Shown in pieces: positions 1-12,200 of a DNA stretch of 64,000 bases. Made by a program: the position numbers and the translations under genes. The stretch is from NCBI GenBank assembly GCA_003999685.1, contig CP021226.1, forward strand, positions 868,001-932,000. Reading direction: 5' to 3'. This DNA is from Taiwanofungus camphoratus. Its lineage: Eukaryota > Basidiomycota > Agaricomycetes > Polyporales > Taiwanofungaceae. Each line of letters begins with the position of its first letter. Within the stretch, counting starts at the first letter, position 1. The notes under the pieces are model-generated. The model did no database searches, was not told where the DNA came from, and saw only the letters and a program-made list of their open reading frames with translations.

Positions 1-2297
1 GTCGACACAACGTGGTGGAAAAGTACACTGCTTACGTTGAATTGATGTGAGGGTTGCATGTGTAGTTGATGCAAATATCAGGCAGCCTGTCCTTCCTGCT
101 AGATTTGAGTTCGTAGTTGATGAGGATATGTGCTAGCATGGCCTTCATCATGTACGCGGCGAGGAATCGTCCTGGCTGTAAAGGAAAGAATAAGTGGTCA
201 CGAGGCAAGTCATAGAAAGTCCGATGATACGTACGCTACTCCATTGGTTAGCCAAGTGATGCAACAAGATAAAGTAGCATCAAACTTACCATGGATGTTT
301 GCCGTGCCCAAAGATCAGGTAGTGAGAATTTGTTCGGACGAATCCGCTGCTGTTGTTAGATTTGCCACCAGGGGTGGTCTCAGGCAGAAAGCGGTAACCG
401 TCGAACTTGTGGGCGTCAGGATAGATGTCATCGTCCAAGTGTATAGAGAAATTAGAAGACACGTATGCGCCCTTCGGGATATAGGTGCCGTCCATCAAAG
501 TGATCGGTTGCAGAGCCTTTCTAGGAAAGCTCACTAGTGGGACGTCAGATAGCTTCACCTGTCGATTAAAGGACACTCTTACTAGACCCCAACGCATTTG
601 TGCGCGACGACTCCTTCAGGAAGCTGTCTGCTTTGACCAACTGGTTCACAGCGGCCCTCGTCCACCCGTGAGTGCGCAATGCTTCCTCAGCCTCCTGCCT
701 CAAGGGCTCAACATACTCTGGATATGACAGAAGACTATACAACGCGTGTACGAACGACTGGGAGGGCCATATCAGAACAAAACTTTGTATAATAAAGAAA
801 TTTTCATACCGCCGACGTAGTGTGGACTGTTGCAAGATTGATCACTATAATTCTCATGATCAATTTCTCTGGCTCTTTCTCGATCCCTTCTGCGCCCTCC
901 ATGAGCCACATCAAAAGGTCCATCTGCACATAGACATGAACAAAGTGAGCAAGTGTAGGTGGGAGACTCTTACCGGTTTCTCTGACCAATTGGCATCAAG
1001 ATCTGCCATAGCCCGATATCTTTCTTCTATTACAGGTCCCAAATGTTTCATAGCCTTCCTCACAGCTCTCGGGCGCGTTGTGATCAGATTACCGACAAAT
1101 CTGCGCAAACCGTGAGTAGACATGAGCCTAAAGTCAGATAGTAACCCACGGTTGGAGGAACGAGGGGAAAAGATTTATAACGAATCCTACTCCCCACGTG
1201 CTTCCTGCAAAATCCCGACAAAGTTTGGTGTAGGCAGAGTTGCGACCTACCGCAAGGCATTAGGAAGGGTCTATCTTCATAGAGGAATCCTACTTACAAG
1301 CAGGCGCTCCGACGAGGATACGGTTGAACGTTCTGGCAACGATCGGACCGAAAGTTTCGCCCGCATTGAACTCCTTCCATGAGTCTAAGAAAGCTTAGAA
1401 TGAAACATGATGGCTCCAAATGATGGCTCACCATTGCAGTGCCGTCCCAGGAGGTCGTCTAACGAGAGCGTCAGCTCATCGAGACACTCGCGAACCAAAA
1501 CTTCGATATGGCGCGTAAACTGTGAAAGCATTTCGTCAGTACGGACAGTACACAAGTCATCACTGCCATTGTCTACCTTTGATCGCAAGATAGGGAGATG
1601 GTACGGATCATCATGTATCTGCTGGCCCATGGTGTAGGGTAGTTGCAGTTCCTGAAATTGGTAGAACTTATAATTGAACAATCAAATATAGTCGAAGAAT
1701 CTCGACTACTTGCATCGTGAGCAGCATGCCGAAGGGATAGCACATCATCGGGAAGGTGATACATCTCTTCAACTGTCCGCGAGGTAAACTACTCGGCCTG
1801 TATGAGGGAGACCGGGGGACGCACTCAATTTCTCATCGGACAGAATGATGGCCCAATTTGTCCACAGGGGCATCTTAAACACTCCAATTGTGCCCGCCTT
1901 GAACTATAAAGGATCAGACATGACACCGCTTGCGACACAGCAACGCACTACCTTTGAATATCCTTCTCGCAACATGCGTTTAGAGTCAATCAAAACACGG
2001 AAAGACCCATATACGGAGCCAAGATAATGAGGATAACCGACTTGGGGGTACGGAATCTACAACACAATAAGCAATACAACTCACGAGTGAATAAATATAC
2101 ACCCACTCTAGCAGTGAAAAAGGACAACACATAGTACACCATGAGTGCATTGATGATCACACACACAACCAACGTTGGACTCCCGTAGACTACATGTCGA
2201 AGACTAGATGTCACGTCCGCGACAGTCCTCGGTAAGGACAGGTTATCGAAGTAAAGAGCAGCCTGCAGCGCAGGAGCCACGTTCAGAGCGGACGACA
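1..2297 (-). pseudogene. Cytochrome P450 relic (fungal monooxygenase)
   Basis: Fragments in order on the minus strand match a membrane-anchored fungal P450. They are an N-terminal hydrophobic anchor (ATG at 2295-2297), a DPYHLPILRSK block near 1.6 kb typical of basidiomycete P450s, HLGPVIEERYRAM near 1.05 kb, an I-helix-like part near 0.85 kb, the K-helix ExxR (FLKESSRTNALG) near 0.62 kb, a YPDAHKFDGYRF block near 0.4 kb, and the haem-loop start FGHGKHP at about 290. GTAAGT and TTTACAG intron borders flank the haem-loop exon, which resumes as PGRFLAAYMMKAMLAHIL near 0.15 kb. The reading frame changes just after ExxR at a run of four G (about 583-586). The splice across the haem loop gives a Cys codon that is one base short of Cys-Pro-Gly. 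The gene continues left of the window. It would have been a haem-thiolate oxygenase of the ER. The family is confident; the substrate is unknown. Confidence 0.8.
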
Positions 2298-5200
2298 TTG
2301 GCGTATCGTTCTGCGGAATGGGCCCTAAGGCTGCACACTTCACTTACATCAAACGTATTTATGCACAGCTGTGACTGTATAGACACCTTGTACCGAAGGC
2401 GCTTGCCGCATGGTCTGTGGAATCCAGAGAAGGAGGAAAGGAGACGGATAAAGGAACCTCCGTGGATTCCATAAGCGAACGTCAAAGTGCTCTCTAGTGC
2501 CGCGATAACGTTACAGAAGCTTCTGCTGACAGACTCGCCACATCGAACCTGGATCATCCTGCCAACGCCGTGCGATAATACGGCAGTGAGATGGATCAGT
2601 TCCGCGAAGACCTATCGAAGTTTGGTGTTAATAGGAAAGAAGCAAAGGCACGCAAGGCATCATTTAATCATGTCTCGAAACGTCAGACTTGGACCGTCTG
2701 CCAGGTAGGAAAGGAGACGGGAAGGCTATGATGGGGGAAACGCCCTGAGCCAATCCCAGACCTGTACTCACTGTGAACTGAATATTGAAACCTGAGACAA
2801 GGCGTGCATGCAATATTATCCAGCCGGGACCATCTCCCTTCGACTTCACGATATGTTCACAGTTCTATAGTAGTAGTAACCAGTCGACTCAGCATCGCGA
2901 AAAAGAGCCTGAGTGAACGGGAACGTCACCGCCGTCGCTCTTGTACTGCTTTTTCAGTCCCAATCAAGTCAAACTTCGGTGTCAAATTCTTTCCGACTCA
3001 GAGCAAATTTCGGGCCTTTGCAGGAAGTGAAGCATCTCAGTGCTTCCATGAGGTGATTTAACCGTCAGGCCTAGCAAGGGAATTTGAGCGGGTATCATCG
3101 ATAGCTGATAATCGGGGAGACCGAAGTCCCCGGTCTGCTAATGCATGTCCACGTATTGTGTGTTTGTGTGTAAATAATGGCCGGAACTGCAGCTTAGGAC
3201 AGTCATGACAGTCATGGAAAAGAAGAAACGAACGCACGCGTTTTGGCATATTTATCATTAAAGGGATGTGCAAGGGTCCAGTACAAGCTGCTATGCGAAG
3301 GCTCAACCCTTCCAAGTTTAGGAACCTGATGCCGAGAACAATGCATTGAGGCAGCAGTCGTGTATCACCTATCGTGAATGATGGTGTAGTGATCAGGATG
3401 AAATTTCGCTCAATAATACGTGCTTCAAGCGCCTTGAGCCTCGCGCTGAGTATCCGGGTGAACGCTGTACACATCGGAAGTCACAGTAAGTACGAGGATG
3501 GGAAAGTTCCTTGCATACCATCTGCATCCCTGTCAATGCCTTGACAATTACTTCACACCAGAAAGTCCGGACCTGGCCCTCCAGGTGGTGGCATTGAAAG
3601 GAGAGAAGCCCCTGTGAACGTGAGTCGATTTGTCTCACGGCATGTATCCTCCCGTGCTTCGTCTCCAGATGTGCCTCCGACTCCTCCCCATCTGTCAGAT
3701 ACTTCACTTCGGCTATCAACACAAGTCTCGCAAAGGAATGGCTTTACAAGCCGCGCTAAGTCTACTGACTGATCCACCGTCATCTGTACTTACCTTTTGT
3801 TTGCAAACTTCTATGCTCACCGGAAGCTCGAAAATGTGTTTCGAAGAAATAGATGCAACCTCCATATGGACAAGATTGATCCTTTATAGCATCGCAATCC
3901 CCGCAACTTTCGCATGCGCGCCCAAAGGAGGAGCCAATGGGCCTGTTACCCCGGCGTTCCCTCCTTATCCGTGTCATGCTTTCTTGTCTCTAGATTCTCA
4001 TAGCCTCCTTATCCTCCGACTTCTCGACCTTGTCACGCCTATGCTCTGCTTCCTATCAACGCATAGACTGAATACAGACGCCTCCGCTAGTCTCAGCGTG
4101 GTCTCCTTGCCCCAGCGCCTAGCACCGCTTATTCCCCGTCGTCAAAATGGTCAGTGCTTTGGCATAGCCGTGCCAGTGGTCGTTGTTTCGCCATGGAATG
4201 TCCTAACGCACGTGAAGACGATAGTTTGACAGTCTCGGAGTGTCTTGGTTGTGCGCCTACTAATAACCACACGAGCTGTGGCTTGTTATCTCCCACCTCC
4301 AGTTATTTCAAGATTGTGTCACTTGTCCTTTTGCAAACCACAGATCAGACCTAGATCGATTCGATTTTGCAACTTATTAGAATTGGTCCATCAATCCATT
4401 TCACATTATACGTATGATCTATCCTCGCGGCTTGTAGTAGACTCTCAAGTCAGGCTCCAAAGCACTTACTCGAGGGACGATTGCTGAAGAATTGATCTCT
4501 AACGTGTCCGAAGCTGCCGAGTTTGTTGCCGCTGATTACGGATACATTATAAGAGACAATCTTGCACTGGGTTTGTAGCTTGGTTGAAGCCTGCTCGGAA
4601 CACAAATGTCGACGATGTGCACATTGGAAGGGCAATCTATCCTTGGTGTGTTTGACATGAGTTGCAGAGGTACGGACGTGTTCTAAGCTTCATCATTTTT
4701 TATCTGATCGCTCAATATATATCACGGTGCTAGCATGGTAGATTTCATTATCATCGCTTCCAAATTCCAGTCTGTAATAATGATCTTAGGTACTTGAGCG
4801 CTCCGTGTGTATTCGCACAAGTTCCCTTTGCTCAGAGAGGACATTGCGATCCCGCATGTCTACATGTAGCTGTTCGTCCTCCAATTGCGACACGATTGGC
4901 ATCCCTTTCAGGGGACGTACGAGTCGTTCCCTTGGCTCCATCTGCCAACCTCGTGACAGAAGGCGTATGGCACCATGGCTAACTATTATCTACGCAATTC
5001 TTTGCTATGTAGGATATGGTGGCAATTCCAACCTTCCGCGGCTGACGGACGCGACACCAGTCTTGCATGGGTTCTGCATGGTCTGGCCTCGAATATTCTG
5101 TAGCATTGTACGGGACCGATATGCTTGTCTAGATCTCATGATTGTCCCGGAGTTCTTCCTACTGTGCCCACTCTTGTCGTGAGACTGATCAGTTAGACCT

Positions 5201-7311
5201 CGGTTCCTGAACTTTAGTCCCAGGTCAGCGGGTCCCAGTGTTTCTCCCGAGTAAACGGACACCTGCCTGTTCTCCTTGGACTATCTCCAGCAATAATCTG
5301 TAGATTGCGTTTAAATTTTCCTTCCACCATCGCTGCCCTCGTCCGGCCCGGTGGCAGCTTATGTGTCCTTTCCTCCTCCACAAATCGTTAGTCTTCGCCA
5401 AACGCCTTCATTCAACACAGAGGAACACAAGTTGTTGCAGTAAAGATATGTGAAGCGTACGATCGATGGGCAGTTGCAAGTCCTTACTCAAGCCGTCGCC
5501 CAACGTACCGCATTGCGATTCCGTGTCTAACAAAGGCACCTGCCGTCTTCCTAAACTTCGTCTCGGGCATAGAGCCAGCCTAGAGGTTGATATCACCGGC
5601 GTACAAACTCCAGTACTCCAAATGGTCGGCAACTTATGACCGTCTTTGACTAGCTCCAAGCTTGTGATTCGTAACTTCTAGCGGCCTAATCGCTGGTATA
5701 CATGAATTGTAAGCGCGCTGGTATAGTGGATCCGAGCACTGACAAAAAAACAGCTATACGTAGTATTACTACGTAGATAATGTTTGTCTTAAACGAAGAC
5801 GATAGGAGGTGTACCTTGTTTTCATTCGAGTCACCCCACTGGCCAACGAATCAGGCAGAACCCTTCTGTATCATTCACCAGGACTTCCTTAGCTACGGAG
5901 TCCCGGAATCGCGCAATGAGGGACCCTTCTAGTAAGATCACCTAAAGGAACACTAGATAGCGCCATAGGATACCTTACAGTTCTCCGTGGACCTTGCGGG
6001 GTCAATCACAGGTTTATTGAGCTTCTGGAGGGCCCAGCCAATGTTCCTTTCGGTCGTGATGACTGAAACCCGAGATACAACCAGAACCTGGCGCAAAGCT
6101 CCGCTCGAGCTTGTGCCATTCAAGCTCAGGCAACGAGCTTACCTATTCAAAGCCCTGCCCTAAAAGAGGTCCCCAGGCCCAGTCTCGGGCGGATCGTCTT
6201 AAATAAGAGTTGGCTGTACTGCGCTCCCAGTTGTGAATTTTTGCACCGCCATATTGAATAGAGCAAGGAACCAGCTGGATCTCATCTGAGACCAAAAGGT
6301 GCTGGCCGAGCAGCTCGACAAATCGTCCATGCAGGACCCCTTCGCTAATAAGCGTGTCATGCGGGTACTTGACTTTGTTATCGTAGAGGAAGACGTACGA
6401 CGGAGAAATGCAGCATTTTGAGGTGTCCCCGCGTTTGCGATTGGTGCCCTGATTGAAGCGCTCGATGGTTCGTCTCTTGTCACTCATCGCTGTGATGGTT
6501 GGCCTATGCCCATGCACGTAATCATTGACACATTTCTTGACCTTAATAGGTAGGTATAAGGGTTTCGAGGCTTAATTTCTCATTATGTATGCCATGGTGC
6601 AGGTCACGATGGATCTCTGGTGGACGAGGTTCCTCGTGACCTTGCTTGGGCTCCATCGCTCTTTTCGGTTTTCGCTCTTTCTTCAGGTTCTCTCTCTCTG
6701 CTTATGGTGTCGTCCGCTGGGTGCATGTCTATTGTTGAGCAATATCGCGACGTATACCCTCCACACAAGTATGTTTATCGCTAAAGAATGGCAATCAATG
6801 TATCTTTCCACCTAAGGCTCTTTCCAATCTTTGGTGAGTTCGTGATCCGAGGGTGCTTTCAACCCCTCGTTTGCCCTCTGGTAAGTAGGAGTGTACAATA
6901 CATCACTTGCGTGCGTCCAAGAACGCTCGGCATAATGGGCCATGTCATGCCATATGCTAAGGCCAGGGACGGATGATGAAATCCATGCCTGCTACAATTT
7001 TACCGTTATAATATGTCTAGCGTGAAGTATCATTCATCAGCCTTTTCAGGGCCCAAATCATCGCCTTTACGTCCGACGATCTCGACACGTATGTTACTGT
7101 CACCTCCGGATCTAAAGGCACGCCCTGTTCCTCTCAGTGCCGAAAACCTGCGTCTTCGCACGACAATCAATTGATAGCATGTCAAATGAATAGTGACGAG
7201 TCTATTTGATATATGATACGACAATCGTACAGGCAGAGGTATTTATGGCCAGATCCAGTATACAAAGACACATTGCAAAACATAGCTGAAAGACATCATA
7301 AGTCGGAATGC
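2298..7311. other. Intergenic stretch, no recognisable gene
   Basis: About 5 kb with only short, unconvincing open frames on both strands. A minus-strand frame at 3058-3474 contains leucine-rich text (IRFLNLEGLSLRI) reminiscent of fungal F-box/LRR proteins, but no F-box or second repeat supports it. A minus-strand frame at 6143-6517 and a plus-strand frame at 3630-4229 match nothing I recognise. The stretch sits between the decayed P450 and the LINE target site and may hold further gene relics. Confidence 0.5.
7300..7311. repeat. LINE target-site duplication, left copy
   Basis: Reads AAGTCGGAATGC. The matching copy at 35811-35822 reads AAGTTGGAATGC, directly overlapping and following the poly-A tail. 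The single mismatch is a CpG to TpG transition. Confidence 0.8.
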
Positions 7312-7365
7312 CGCCGCTTCTTGAACCAGTACCACCACCATCTCGATTTAGCGCCCGTGCCCAGC

Positions 7366-8007
7366 ATGTCTAAATCACCTCACATCCTATCCTTTTCTTC
7401 CCATACTGGTGCCCCTATAGCTGCTGTTGGTCTTAGGACTGATGGTGCACCCACCTCGTCGAGTGCGATGTCGGTGCATGGCAGCTGCCCTGCTCATCGC
7501 ACTCAAGCCGACTCGGAACCCCCGAGCTCTCGTCCTTTGGACACACTTTTGATCTCACCCTATCATGGGGAGAGATCCACTTCGAGTTCCTTCCTCTCGG
7601 GAGGTCCTCTCTTAGAATTGATGGCCACTGTGCCAGATGATTCGCAAAGGATTCATAGTAGACCCTCCCCCTATAGGGGAGGGGACAACGAATACAATGG
7701 TGCTGGAGACAGCCTTGTTGTCTCCATGCCCTTTGCCCACGCCGGTAGTGCATGGCACACCAGTTTGGGCTCCGTGCCATTAGCCCCATGTGGGCATAAT
7801 GAGTCATTGTGTGAATTGGTTTTTTCCGACGGTGCTTCGGCCCCACCGTTTGGAACTCCGCCGGCTTCACAACCCATTGAACGGCCCGATTCCCCCATGA
7901 TGGTGGAAGCGGACCCCTCACGTACGCCCAGCCCTACGGTTGATGGCGACAATCTGAGAGACGAGCCTACTAGGCCTGTACTCACCTGTATAAGTGCGAA
8001 TGTTCAG
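7366..8007 (+). pseudogene. LINE ORF, N-terminal piece (leader and first strand of endonuclease)
   Basis: The best start is the ATG at 7366 (MSKSPHILSFSSHTG...), 54 bp inside the LINE edge; an in-frame ATG at 7213 lies outside the element. About 190 residues are rich in Ser, Pro and Gly with no domain I recognise. The end, LTCISANVQ, is the first beta strand of an exonuclease-endonuclease-phosphatase (APE) fold. It continues in frame at 14584 after element E1 and its duplicated TTCAG. No separate ORF1 with zinc knuckles is visible upstream. Confidence 0.75.
8003..8007. repeat. E1 target-site duplication TTCAG, left copy
   Basis: TTCAG directly precedes the E1 left LTR. The same five bases follow the right LTR at 14579-14583. 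Five bp is usual for Ty3/Gypsy integrases. Confidence 0.95.
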
Positions 8008-8578
8008 TGTTACGGGGGGTCTACGCCCGTAGGTGACTACCGTGACGGGGGGTCGTTGAGTAGTCAGGCGTGAAGTGTAAACGAGGAGTCAGCCTGGCTG
8101 ACAACGAGTACACGTCTAAGTCTTCAACTGCTAGCCCAACAGTCTCGAGAGAGTTGCGGGCTAAGTCACAGCCTAAGTCCTAGTGTAGTCACAGGGATAT
8201 AGATGGTCTAAGGCGACCCGTTGAATAGACGAAGGTATAGGGGCCTAAGCCCAGTCGTAAAGTACAAATGGTAACAACGGCACCAAAGTACACAGTGTAA
8301 CTAAGGAGGACAAGATTGGGGTGCTCCACAGTGAGCCAACCCCTTAAGTACTATGGTGGGTTTAGGGCAAGCCAGCCCTCACTCCCACGGGTACCAGCAC
8401 CTAAGCGTCCATAAGTCAGAGGCCCAAGTGGTCCCTTCTGAGGAACAGTCCATAACTAAGCGGGTGACGGTCAGCCCGTCAGAAATAATGGTGATAATTG
8501 TAAGTGTACACGACCCGCTAGTCCGGTATAGTGAAGAGAAATGAAAATGTATGTTCGCACCATTATCGCCTTGTAACA
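8008..8578 (-). repeat. E1 LTR (3' LTR in element sense)
   Basis: 571 bp, exactly 6,000 bp from its partner at 14008-14578, with two differences, both transitions. It contains a perfect CGG-N5-CCG palindrome at 8466-8480. Confidence 0.97.
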
Positions 8579-8593
8579 TTACCCCCCTCTCAA
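8579..8593 (-). other. E1 polypurine tract
   Basis: On the element strand the bases next to the 3' LTR read GAGAGGGGGGTAA. E3 and E2 have near-identical G-runs at the same place (18793-18801 and 24775-24785). This is the expected plus-strand primer of LTR elements. Confidence 0.75.
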
Positions 8594-9213
8594 GGACTCG
8601 TCGCCCCGACGATCGAACCCTCAGCGTCTGACCCCTCTTGTTCTGATTTGACCCTGGCTCGTGGTCGGAGGGTGTTGGACTGGTCGGAAGGGATATCGTC
8701 ATCACTGGTATGCATGCAGTCATGGCTCCAATGTCCCATTTGTCGGCATCGTATGCAGAAGGGGGAGTTCCCCCCACTGGTCGAGCTAGGGGCACCACCA
8801 GTGATAGAGTTGGATGGGCCCTCACTGACAGAAGGGGCCTGTGTTCTGGCCTGATGTCGTGGCGGTATCAGGTTGTCTATGACGCCCATTAGAGGGGAGC
8901 GCATGAGGACGGCGAGCAGGTTGCGGGCTGCTCGGCTTGCATCCATGTGGAGAGTGGCCAACTGCCACGTTGTCGGATTGTTGCCATTTGGCCCAAGGCC
9001 TGTTTGCCTTCGTTCGAGTGTGGCCAAGCTGCCAGCCTCTCGCGCGACAATGACCAGTGTCCGGTAAATGTTCGTCAACTCCCACAGGTCCGGCCAAGCC
9101 AGCAGCCGGGTGTCTATTTCTGGCCGTAGATCGGCATCCACCAGGGCCCAGGCAGTGCGATGCGCAAGTCTCCACTGATCGTACGGATCGTCGGACGCTG
9201 CCAATGGGGGCAC
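8590..9213 (-). CDS. E1 extra 3' ORF with CCHC zinc knuckle
   Basis: An ORF of 207 codons starting inside the pol tail and ending next to the polypurine tract. It overlaps pol by 392 bp in the +1 frame relative to pol. The N-terminal half is predicted helical with a WPDL motif. The C-terminal half holds a retroviral-type knuckle CIRCRQMGHWSHDC (CX2CX4HX4C) and an acidic tail. The element E2 ORF at 24816-25622 aligns with it in the same place and frame: shared LRP.(V/I)DT.L..WPDL, then (L/I)PP and a knuckle. The position is that of env or an accessory gene, but I see no signal peptide or membrane segment. Nucleic-acid binding is inferred from the knuckle; the role is unknown. Confidence 0.7.
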   Translation of the reverse strand: MPPLAASDDPYDQWRLAHRTAWALVDADLRPEIDTRLLAWPDLWELTNIYRTLVIVAREAGSLATLERRQTGLGPNGNNPTTWQLATLHMDASRAARNLLAVLMRSPLMGVIDNLIPPRHQARTQAPSVSEGPSNSITGGAPSSTSGGNSPFCIRCRQMGHWSHDCMHTSDDDIPSDQSNTLRPRARVKSEQEGSDAEGSIVGATSP

Positions 9214-12200
9214 TGTCTCCTGAATGTTTCGGTATGGGTGTGCGCGTGTGTGTCTTGCTCGTACTCGGGGTGCGAGGTCTCATACCCTTGCTGCGCTGTG
9301 GTTCAAGTAGACGGATAGCTGTCGGGGGTCCGTATGAGTGGACATCGTAGTGCCGTGCCTCTGCTGAATGTCGGTTGTATGCAGCTTTGCAGATCCGGGT
9401 GTAGCGGGCGTTGACCTCGGGCCTTGTAGGCAACCTGTTGACCTTCTTATATTCCTCCAGAAGGTCGGGCGAGTTCCTTAAGTCCGCCTCGGACTGCCAT
9501 GTATTAGCAGAGTTCGGCCATCCAACCCATTTGATTAGGAACTGCCATTTCCCACGTTGGGCACGATGCCCGTGAATGGCTTCGACTTCGTATTCTTCAT
9601 CGCCATCGACTAATTCTGGGGGCGGCCTTGTGAAGTTCGGACCATGTTCCTTGGTTTCCTTGTATGGTGTCAACAGTGATGCATGGAATACTGGATGTAT
9701 CTTCCATGCCCTTGGTAGCTGAAGCTTGTACGTTAGCGGTCCTAGGACTTCGGCTATCTTGAGTGGTCCCACTCGCTTTGGGGAAAACTTCCTCGGGGTC
9801 TTTAGGCGGAGGTTAGTTGCTTCTAGCCAAACCTGCGTCCCCTTCTCAAATGGCTGCCATGTGGTTCGAGCCCTTTCTGCCATCAACTGTGCAGCTAGAT
9901 CCTGTGCTGCCAGTGCTTCCTTTCTGAACTCTCCGATGGCTAAGAGTCGGTCCTTGATTGATGGGTACCTTTCCGATGCCTTTGGTGATCCGATTGCCTT
10001 TGGATCATATCCCATAATCAGCTTGAATGGTGACTCCCTTCTTCCAGCATGCGGCACCTGATTGTGTGCGAATTCAAATTCCGGGATAAACTTTGCCCAG
10101 TTATGAGGATTGTTGGCACACAGGATCCTCCATGCGGCTTCGAGTTCCTGATTGACACGCTCAGTGCTTCCATCAGACTGCGGATGGTAGGCAGTGCTCA
10201 TGGCCGCTTTGACACCTGTCAGCTTGCACCACTCCCGGAACACCGTTGCTGCAAACTGTGGGCCTCGGTCCGATATGATTCTGTCAGGTAGCCCATATCG
10301 CCGGTAAACGTTCTGATGAAGTGCCTCGGCTGTTCCTACTGCATCGATGGTCTTGTTGCAAGGAACCAGGACTATCCCTTTAGACAGTTCTCGGTCCACC
10401 ACTACCATTAGTGCGTCAGATCCACGCGATTCTGGCAGGTCTGTGATGAAGTCGACTGAGATGTGTGAGAACGGCCTGGAGTTCGGTTCCATTGGGATGG
10501 GTTGCATTGGTGGTCGTGTTGGATGCGTGTTGACCTTATTCTCCTGGCATTTGGCGCAGCCTTTCACGTAGTTTTCGATAAAGGTGGTCATACCGTCCCA
10601 GAACCAGTCCCTTCTGGCAATGGCAAATGTTCCCTGTGCTCCTGGGTGGGCCATAGCTGGGGTGTCATGGCAAAGTCGAATGACTTCTCTGCGCAAGTCG
10701 TCACTAGGTGGTACGTAGATTCGATTTTTGTACAGAATCAATCCATCCTGTACATCCCAATCAGCCAATGTTGTGTGCGCAAATCCAGTGCCCTTGAATG
10801 GTGGTACTCTCCCCCGTTTTAAAGCGTCAATCGTCTCGATGACCATGCTGTCACGACTTCGGTGTTGCCGGATGCGCTCGATGAGGTCAACATTAACTGC
10901 CTTTGCAAACAGTGTTTCTGGTAAGAGGACAATGTCCTCATTGTCCCTCTCACCCCCTGGATGTCCTGGTCTACGTGATAGGGCATCCGCCACTACGAGT
11001 CGTTTACTCTTTCGATTCTCCAGTAGTAAGTCAAACTGCGATAGCAGCAGTTGCCATCGTGCCTGGCGTCGTGTTAGCCGTTGGGCTTCTCTGAAGTATG
11101 TCAGGTTCTTGTGGTCCGTTATAACCGTGACTGGGTGCTTTGCGCCCTCCAGATGGTGACGCCATTCCTCAAGTGCTCGTACGATTGCCAGTAGTTCTCT
11201 ATCATAGATCTGATAGTTCCGTTCTGCTTCCTTCAGCGATTTTGAAAGGAATGCCACCGGGTGAAGTTTCCCATCAGGGCCCTCCTGTTGCAGTACTGCA
11301 CCTGTTGCAACCAGTGAGGCATCGGCCTCGATTACAAATGGTTTCTCAGGGTCGGGCATGGTGAGTACTGGGGCCTCACAAAAACGGCGTTTAAGTGCCT
11401 CGAAGGCTGCCTGGCACTTGTTCGACCAGTTCCAAGCTACCCCCTTTTTCTTAAGTGCATTCAGGGGGTGGGCGATGTCCGAGAATCCGCGTATAAACCG
11501 TCGATAGTAATTGGCAAGGCCCAGGAATCGTTCCACATCCTTGACTTTGGTTGGTATGGGCCATTCATCGATGCCCCGCAGCTTGCCAGTGTCCATATGG
11601 ATGTGGCCCGGTGTAATGGTCATTCCCAGAAACTCAACTTCTTGTACATCAAAGGCACACTTTTCCGGTTTCACAAAGAGGTCCATCTCCTGCAAGCGTT
11701 GCAGTACCCGGCGTGTCCGTTCTCGGTGGATGGTAGCATCATCGGAGTAGATCAGGATGTCGTCCATATAAATGGCTAACCATCCTTCCGCAAGCATGTC
11801 TTGAAACCCATCATTCATAAGCCGCTGGAAGGTGGCCGGGGCATTGCACATGCCGTAGAACATTACCGTTGGTTCAACTAGCTTCTTGGTTCCGTGATGA
11901 TTCACCATGAACGCTCCCTTCCACTGGTCGCCCTCCCTGATGCGTACGTTGTTGTAGCCATTTCGGAGGTCCAGCTTCGTGAATATGGTTGCCTTTTGCA
12001 GGTTGTCGATGAGCTCTCCAATGAGTGGGAGTGGGTATGCATCTTTTACCGTGCTGTTGTTGAGGTATCGGTAATCCTGACAGGGCCTGAGTGTACCATC
12101 CTTTTTTGCCACAAAAAATGCTGGGGAGGCCATGGGTGACTTTGAGTCCCGTAGATATCCTTTCGCCAGGTTCTCGTCAAGGAACTTGTCCATCTTTGCT

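Noticed and set aside
3058-3474. Minus-strand frame with leucine-rich text, considered as an F-box/LRR relic
   Set aside because: Only one LRR-like phrase and no F-box; too weak to list as a gene.
3630-4229. Plus-strand frame of 199 codons
   Set aside because: No domain and composition unlike a protein; probably chance.
7213-7365. Start of the LINE ORF at the upstream ATG 7213
   Set aside because: It lies outside the left target-site repeat (7300-7311), so it is host sequence that happens to be in frame.
8353-8544. 63-codon frames repeated at 8353 and 14353
   Set aside because: They are LTR sequence present twice; no coding evidence.
8590-9213. Reading the E1 extra ORF as an envelope gene
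   Set aside because: No signal peptide, membrane span or cysteine-rich ectodomain; zinc knuckles point to nucleic-acid binding.
10728-11159. Plus-strand frames across 9.7-13.5 kb, 20.4-23.4 kb and 25-31 kb
   Set aside because: Antisense shadows of pol and gag frames of the LTR elements.
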